The notes below the pieces were generated by a model. The model worked only from the letters and a program-made list of their open reading frames with translations. It had not been told where the DNA came from and did not search any database. From Candidatus Latescibacterota bacterium (GTDB lineage: Bacteria > JAAXHH01 > JABIQT01): DNA of 17,763 bases. Position 1 is the first letter of the stretch; the number at the start of each line of letters is the position of its first letter. The DNA lies in the NCBI GenBank assembly GCA_018667995.1, contig JABIQT010000603.1:1-17763 (forward strand), given 5' to 3'. Positions 13,002 to 17,763 of the stretch are shown here, piece by piece. The position numbers were made by a program, and so were the translations under genes.

Positions 13002-14876
13002 ATGCCAAAGGGATATAATGGAACAATCCTTCGCGTTAATCTGACGTCTGGTACGATTTCCACCGAAACCCCAGACGAGACGCTATTCAGGCGCTATCTC
13101 GGCGGAGGCGGCTTGGGAGCATATTACCTCTATAAAGAGGTACCACCTGGCGCGGATCCACTGGGGCCTGAAAACAAGCTCATCTTCATGACCAGCGTTA
13201 TAAACGGAGCACCGCTCTCAGGAGCCAATCGTTATTCTGCCGTCGCCAAATCGCCTCTGACAGGCGGATATGGTGAAGCCGAAGCAGGCGGATATTGGGG
13301 GCCGGCACTCAAGTCCGCGGGCTACGATGGTATTATCATCGAAGGACAGTCCGATGCACCCGTATACCTGGACGTCAATGAAGGATCCTGCGAAATAAGG
13401 GATGCGGCCCAATATTGGGGCCAACTGGCGGATGCCGTACAACATGGACTCGAGGAGGAGATCGGAGATAAGAAAATCCGGGTGCTCCAGACGGGAATCG
13501 CCGGTGAAAACCTCGTACGGTACGCGGCACTCGTCAATCAGCAACGACACTTCCACGGAAGAGCCGGCCTTGGTGCCGTTATGGGATCAAAGAAACTCAA
13601 GGCCATTGTCTGTCGCGGCAGAAAGAGAATGGAGCCCGCTTCCAAGGAAGATGCTCAGGGCGTGTTCAAATGGTTCAAAGAGACCTACGATAAGGCAGCC
13701 GACCCGCGACACGACATGGGTACGGCCCAGGGCGTGCGACACCTCGATGCGGACGGAATTCTACCCACCTATAATTTCCGCGATGGTAGTTTCGCTGATG
13801 CGCTCGAAATCAGTGGAGAGAGGATGCGCGACACCATCCTAGTAAACCGTGGCACCTGTCATGCATGCGTCGTGGCCTGCAAGAGAGAGGTCGCCGTGGA
13901 GGGCACCGACATTACTGCCGAGTATGGTGGACCTGAATACGAAACCATAGCCGCTAACGGCTCCCTTCTCGGTATCGGCAACCTGAAACACATTGCCGAG
14001 GCCAATAAGCGCCTTGCTCAGTATGTGCTCGATTCCATATCCACCGGGGCGGTCATCGCCTTCGCAATGGAGTGCTATGAGAAAGGCATCATTACCGATG
14101 AGGATACCGGGGGCATCGCGCTCAACTGGGGCGACGAATCGGTGGCACTTCAACTGATCGACATGATTGCGAAACGTGAGGGTATCGGTGATATATTGGC
14201 TGAAGGTGTCAAGCGCGCCGCTGACCGATATGGTAACGGAGCCGACCATTATGCCATGCACGTTAAGGGCCAGGAACTACCCATGCACGAACCGAGAGGC
14301 AAGCGGAGCCTGGCATTGGCGTATGCCACATCTCCTACCGGCGCGGACCACATGGAGGCGCCACACGACCCCTTCTACGAGTCGTTCGATCCGCAGGGGT
14401 TCAGCGCGCTCTCGTCACTGGGGCTGATCGAACCAGTTGATCGGCTTGACATGGGACCTAAGAAGGTGAAAGCCTATTACTACACACAATTGGTCTGGAC
14501 ACTTTACGACACCGTGGGTATGTGCGACTTTGTGGGTGAACCGATCAACGACCTGTTGATCGACAAACTCGGCGTATATGTCAGTGCAGTTACGGGTTGG
14601 AATGTCAGTGTCTGGGAAATGCTAAAGGTGTCGGAGCGCACAAATATGTTGAAACGCGCCTTCAACGTGCGTGAAGGATTCACTCCCGCGGATGACAATC
14701 TGCCGGAACGTATGTTCGAACCTCTCATGGCTGGAGCTCTTGAAGGCGTTGCGATTGATAAGGGCGAGTTCGCCGAAATGCTGAATCTCTATTACGACAT
14801 GACCGGATGGGATCGTGAGACTGGATTTCCCACCAAAGCGAAATTGATCGAATTGGACCTGGAATGGCTGGCTTAA
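13002..14876 (+). CDS. Tungsten-type aldehyde:ferredoxin oxidoreductase
   Basis: This 624-residue protein belongs to the AOR family, which oxidises aldehydes to acids with a tungsten (or molybdenum) bis-pterin and a [4Fe-4S] cluster, usually with ferredoxin. The N-terminal domain (about 1-210) carries pterin-contact motifs such as LGGGGLGAYYLY (33-44) and GEAEAGGYWGPALKSAGYDG. The cluster ligands are Cys286, Cys289, Cys293 (CHACVVAC) and Cys508 (DTVGMC). In Pyrococcus furiosus AOR they are 288, 291, 295 and 494. Glu312 or Glu314 (GPEYET) and His450 (GADHMEAPHDP) match the active-site Glu and His of that enzyme. GGGAG lies 10 bases before the ATG. No ferredoxin, tungstate transporter or pterin gene is adjacent, so the electron partner is unknown. 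The gene is apparently full length and intact. Confidence 0.94.
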   Translation: MPKGYNGTILRVNLTSGTISTETPDETLFRRYLGGGGLGAYYLYKEVPPGADPLGPENKLIFMTSVINGAPLSGANRYSAVAKSPLTGGYGEAEAGGYWGPALKSAGYDGIIIEGQSDAPVYLDVNEGSCEIRDAAQYWGQLADAVQHGLEEEIGDKKIRVLQTGIAGENLVRYAALVNQQRHFHGRAGLGAVMGSKKLKAIVCRGRKRMEPASKEDAQGVFKWFKETYDKAADPRHDMGTAQGVRHLDADGILPTYNFRDGSFADALEISGERMRDTILVNRGTCHACVVACKREVAVEGTDITAEYGGPEYETIAANGSLLGIGNLKHIAEANKRLAQYVLDSISTGAVIAFAMECYEKGIITDEDTGGIALNWGDESVALQLIDMIAKREGIGDILAEGVKRAADRYGNGADHYAMHVKGQELPMHEPRGKRSLALAYATSPTGADHMEAPHDPFYESFDPQGFSALSSLGLIEPVDRLDMGPKKVKAYYYTQLVWTLYDTVGMCDFVGEPINDLLIDKLGVYVSAVTGWNVSVWEMLKVSERTNMLKRAFNVREGFTPADDNLPERMFEPLMAGALEGVAIDKGEFAEMLNLYYDMTGWDRETGFPTKAKLIELDLEWLA

Positions 14877-15044
14877 GTGCCCATTGTTTTCGCGAGGAAT
14901 CTTATCAAGCCAGCTCGGTACGCGGTTGCCTTCCCGGTGGAACTGACCTATCTGAGTGAAACACCGAAACCAGGCAACACCCTTCTTGAGGAATCTGCTC
15001 TATTGCCGTCTGGAGTCATTTGGTTACATGCTGGCGCCCGTTAA
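14877..15044 (+). CDS. Doubtful 55-codon open frame between the oxidoreductase and glycosidase genes
   Basis: A GTG directly abuts the stop of the oxidoreductase gene (TAAGTG) and opens a frame of 55 codons that ends 13 bases before the glycosidase start. The peptide begins VPIVFARNLIKPARYAVAFP and has no recognised motif. It is not a MoaD/ThiS-like sulfur carrier, since it lacks a Gly-Gly end. The ribosome site is weak. It may be chance, as this gap is otherwise without a gene; I list it only because the frame fills the gap. Confidence 0.15.
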   Translation: MPIVFARNLIKPARYAVAFPVELTYLSETPKPGNTLLEESALLPSGVIWLHAGAR

Positions 15045-15057
15045 CAGGAGAAAATGA

Positions 15058-17256
15058 ATGTCTGCCCACGTAAAACCGCACAACGGCACACCTACTCTGT
15101 TCATTGACAACAAGCCTACATTTGCAGGCCTCATGTGGGCTAGTGCCCCGGAACCGGACCACTATGCACTCGCTCCTATTGTGCGCAGCTATGCCGAATC
15201 AGGCATCCACCTATACACTTTCGATGTGGGTACCCAATCCACAAGAGAATGGCGGGGTCCGGGTGAGGGTTACGAAGGGGATTTTGACTTCTCAGAAACC
15301 GAAGCGCGCTTCAATCAGGTGCTTGAGGTCGATCCGGAGGCGCGCTTTCACCTGCGTGTGCACTTGGATCATCGAGGGACCTGGTGGACCGACGCGTATC
15401 CCGATGAGTGTGAACTGACTTCGGACGGACAGCGTTTCTTTCCGTCCTTCGCGTCCACCATATGGAGGGAACAGGCAAAGGATTTCCTCAAGGAGTACAT
15501 TGCCCACTTTGCGTCAATCGGACTCACTGACCGCATCATATCCTATCAGACTGGGGCCGGAGGTACCGGAGAATGGGTCAAGGGTGAGGCCTCGATGGCC
15601 TCACGTTGTGCGGACTATAGTCCACCTATGCGACGGTGGTTTCGTCAATGGCTGCGTGAACACTACAACAATGACATCACCGCCTTCCGCGATGCCTGGA
15701 ACGATACTGATGTGCGTTTCGACGATGCAGCAGTCCCGTCGCAAGCGGAGCAACTGTTCTCGACGGAAAGGATCTTTCGCGACCCAGGAACGGAACAACC
15801 GGTCATCGACTATTTCCGATCCCTGGCTGACCTCTGCGCGGATCTGCTGATCGATTTCCATCGTACGGTGAAAGAGGCCACGGACAATAACGCATTGGCG
15901 GGGGCATTCTTCGGATACATTATGGAACTCGCGTGGAATGCGAGCTTCTTCGGAGTCGAGCAGGAAAGCGAGTATGGCACGACACAACGAAGTGGCCATC
16001 TGGGTCTCGGGCGCCTTCTCCGTTCACCTTACACGGATTTCATCGTCAGTCCGTTCAGCTACGGCTTCCGCGGCATCGGAGGTCATGGCTGCGCTATGCC
16101 GCCTTCGGAAGCTATGAGAGTTCACGGCAAGCTCTACATGTTTGAAGATGATACACGGACTTATCTCAATCCGCCCGATGCCGGGTTTGGGCGCGTTACC
16201 ACCCTCGAAGACAGTATTACAGTGCTGCAACGAAATTTCGCTGAAGTCTTGACCCGAGGCCAGGCCATATGGTGGTTGGGGGGCTCAGCTGGAAATCCAC
16301 ACATTGACGCTAACACAGAGCCCGCTTTCGGCCCTTTACTAACGCAGTTCCAGAAATTGGGCACCTTCGGTCTGGAACTCGACCGTAGCCCTGCTTCAGA
16401 AATCGCAGTTATCCTTGACGATGAGAGCTATTTCTACCAGACCGTGCGCAACGATTTGGATCTGCCATTGGTGTTTCAACAGCGCCTCTGGGGTCTGCCC
16501 AAGCTCGGGGCACCCGCCGACTACTACCTTCTGGATGACCTGATCGAGGGGAAGATGCCTCCCTACAAACTCTACATCTTCCTGAATGCCTTCAGACTGG
16601 ATCGAAATCGGCGCGAAATGCTGGCCCGTGAACTCCGGCGTGATGGACGCGTTGCCGTGTGGATCTATGCCCCAGGGTATATCGAGGATGAGCCGGGACT
16701 CGAACATATGACCGACCTGACGGGATTCGAATTTGGTCGTGGCGACCATCCGTGGGGTCCGTTGATGCATATCACCGACTTTACCCATCCCATTACAGCT
16801 GGCTTACCCCAGGACCTGATGTGGGGTACCAACAGCGTCCTGGGCCCGGTATTCCACCTGGAGGATCCGGCCGCTGAAGTTTTGGGACAGGTCGTTTATT
16901 CTCAGGGACGATGTCTTCCCGGATTGGGTGTGAAAACCTTTGAGGACTGGACATCGGTTTATATCGCAGCCCCCAACATCCCAGCTCCGGTTTTGAGGGG
17001 CCTCGCTCGGTTTGCGGGGGTTCATCTATATAGTGATCAGGGGGACGTGCTCTACGCGTCAACGCAGTTGCTGAGCGCCCACTCGGTTTCGGGTGGACTG
17101 AGGACGTTCGTACTTCCCCATCAGGTAGAGGTAGTCTTCGATCTATACAAAGAAGAAGTACTCGGCAGGGACGTAAATCAATTTTCCGTGACACTTTCTC
17201 CAGCTTCTACAAGCCTGTATTACACCGGAGCAGCGAATCTACTGGAACGTCTATAA
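15058..17256 (+). CDS. GH42-like glycoside hydrolase, cytoplasmic, substrate unknown
   Basis: This 732-residue protein has no signal peptide and probably acts in the cytoplasm. Residues about 10-445 look like a (beta/alpha)8 barrel. GGTGEW (168-173) offers Glu172 as acid/base, and KLYMFEDDTRT (358-368) offers Glu363 as nucleophile. The two glutamates lie about 190 apart, close to the spacing in GH42 beta-galactosidases. Residues 446-660 resemble the Rossmann-like trimerisation domain of GH42 (SEIAVILDDESYFYQT; YKLYIFLNAFRLDRNRRE; then GRVAVWIYAPGYI), followed by a C-terminal beta domain (660-732). Overall similarity to classical GH42 is low, so it is an outlying member or a related uncharacterised family. 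The sugar cannot be told. AGGAG lies 7 bases before the ATG; a nearer ATG at 15054 is out of frame. The gene lies 181 bases after the oxidoreductase gene. Confidence 0.8.
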   Translation: MSAHVKPHNGTPTLFIDNKPTFAGLMWASAPEPDHYALAPIVRSYAESGIHLYTFDVGTQSTREWRGPGEGYEGDFDFSETEARFNQVLEVDPEARFHLRVHLDHRGTWWTDAYPDECELTSDGQRFFPSFASTIWREQAKDFLKEYIAHFASIGLTDRIISYQTGAGGTGEWVKGEASMASRCADYSPPMRRWFRQWLREHYNNDITAFRDAWNDTDVRFDDAAVPSQAEQLFSTERIFRDPGTEQPVIDYFRSLADLCADLLIDFHRTVKEATDNNALAGAFFGYIMELAWNASFFGVEQESEYGTTQRSGHLGLGRLLRSPYTDFIVSPFSYGFRGIGGHGCAMPPSEAMRVHGKLYMFEDDTRTYLNPPDAGFGRVTTLEDSITVLQRNFAEVLTRGQAIWWLGGSAGNPHIDANTEPAFGPLLTQFQKLGTFGLELDRSPASEIAVILDDESYFYQTVRNDLDLPLVFQQRLWGLPKLGAPADYYLLDDLIEGKMPPYKLYIFLNAFRLDRNRREMLARELRRDGRVAVWIYAPGYIEDEPGLEHMTDLTGFEFGRGDHPWGPLMHITDFTHPITAGLPQDLMWGTNSVLGPVFHLEDPAAEVLGQVVYSQGRCLPGLGVKTFEDWTSVYIAAPNIPAPVLRGLARFAGVHLYSDQGDVLYASTQLLSAHSVSGGLRTFVLPHQVEVVFDLYKEEVLGRDVNQFSVTLSPASTSLYYTGAANLLERL

Positions 17257-17402
17257 TGAGAGCAGTCATAGATTCGCACCACGGACTAACGCGTCTCTAT
17301 GCAGAAAGCTGAGATGTTTCTCGCTGGCTTACTCACTATAGTCCGACCATATCCGGGTGCGGAAGCATAACGAAGGCACATCTACCCAAAGAGATATCTC
17401 CC

Positions 17403-17763
17403 ATGGCCACATTCTCCAAAATGACCGTAGAAAACGGTCCTGAGGCCACACGCCTCCTGCGTATGTTTCTTCAGATGGATACGCACTACCTGGACAGCAG
17501 CGCCCAATATGGAGATGGCGGCGACGACGCACTTGATCGCGCTATCGCATTATTTCTAAGTACGGAACATCTGGGGTTTATTTGGATGGGGATGGAGGGA
17601 TCCGAGGGAATCGGTGTCTGTGTGGTCAGCCTTGCCATATCGACATCGGCCGGCTCACTCGTCGCGAAACTGGATGACGTGTATGTGGTGCCCCAGTGGC
17701 AAGGCAAAGGAATGGGGACGGCACTCATGACCAGCCTGGTCGATGAACTGAAGAGACTTCACG
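17403..17763 (+). CDS. GNAT-family N-acetyltransferase, N-terminal part (cut by window end)
   Basis: The frame is open from the ATG at 17403 to the end of the window, about 120 codons. The acetyl-CoA binding motif A is plain: DDVYVVPQWQGKGMGTALM (19 residues, near positions 94-112), followed by the helix TSLVDELKRLH. The preceding strand region (GIGVCVVSLAIS, SLVAKLDD) fits strands 3 and 4 of the GNAT fold. The end of the protein, about 30-50 residues, lies beyond the window. The frame opens upstream at a TGA near 17313 and no earlier start codon is seen. The ribosome site (AAAGAGA, 8 bases upstream) is weak. GNAT enzymes acetylate amines on small molecules or proteins; the acceptor is unknown. 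The 146-base gap before it shows no gene. Confidence 0.85.
   Translation, partial: MATFSKMTVENGPEATRLLRMFLQMDTHYLDSSAQYGDGGDDALDRAIALFLSTEHLGFIWMGMEGSEGIGVCVVSLAISTSAGSLVAKLDDVYVVPQWQGKGMGTALMTSLVDELKRLH

Noticed and set aside
13839-14261. 140-residue minus-strand frame inside the aldehyde oxidoreductase gene
   Set aside because: It is opposite conserved AOR sequence that includes the cluster cysteines; shadow frame.
17256-17312. 18-codon frame overlapping the glycosidase stop (TAATG)
   Set aside because: It is very short, has no ribosome site of its own and no motif; the overlap is probably chance.

Overview
The window looks like a bacterial chromosome segment of medium GC content, probably from a Gram-negative environmental lineage. 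The evidence is indirect. It has orphan FtsX/MacB-type permeases next to a PadR regulator (typical of Acidobacteriota, Gemmatimonadota, Bacteroidota-like and FCB-group genomes), a bacterial tungsten aldehyde oxidoreductase, and a large cytoplasmic GH42-like glycosidase of a kind common in uncultured marine FCB, Latescibacterota or Poribacteria-like genomes. The phylum is a guess. I saw no mobile element, tRNA, rRNA or CRISPR array.

Left block (1-4684, + strand): a tightly packed operon for a xanthine-dehydrogenase-family molybdenum hydroxylase. It holds the C-terminal tail of the [2Fe-2S] subunit, the molybdopterin subunit, and an FAD subunit with a cysteine-rich insert. Next come a 52-residue single-span membrane protein, an FdnI-like diheme cytochrome b, and a 129-residue helical protein of unknown function. 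Four of the five junctions overlap by 1-4 bases. The arrangement suggests a hydroxylase that passes electrons through a membrane cytochrome b to quinone instead of NAD or O2; this is the best candidate in the window for an undescribed complex. A secreted PQQ-type sugar dehydrogenase homolog (4721-5941) follows 36 bases later, but it lacks the family's usual catalytic histidine motif.

Middle block (6088-11659, - strand): two paralogous MacB/FtsX-like permeases without an ATPase. The downstream one carries an N-terminal prefix domain and sits behind a PadR repressor gene. A rho-independent terminator separates the upstream permease from the PadR-permease pair. A candidate promoter for that pair overlaps the terminator's T-tract, and repeated ATGT/ACAT half-sites lie next to it.

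Right block (11963-17763, + strand): a secreted polysaccharide deacetylase that is probably leaderless, a tungsten-type aldehyde:ferredoxin oxidoreductase with all four cluster cysteines, a GH42-like glycoside hydrolase, and the start of a GNAT acetyltransferase cut by the window end. The content as a whole points to sugar and aldehyde oxidation and envelope transport. No single pathway can be proven from the sequence.
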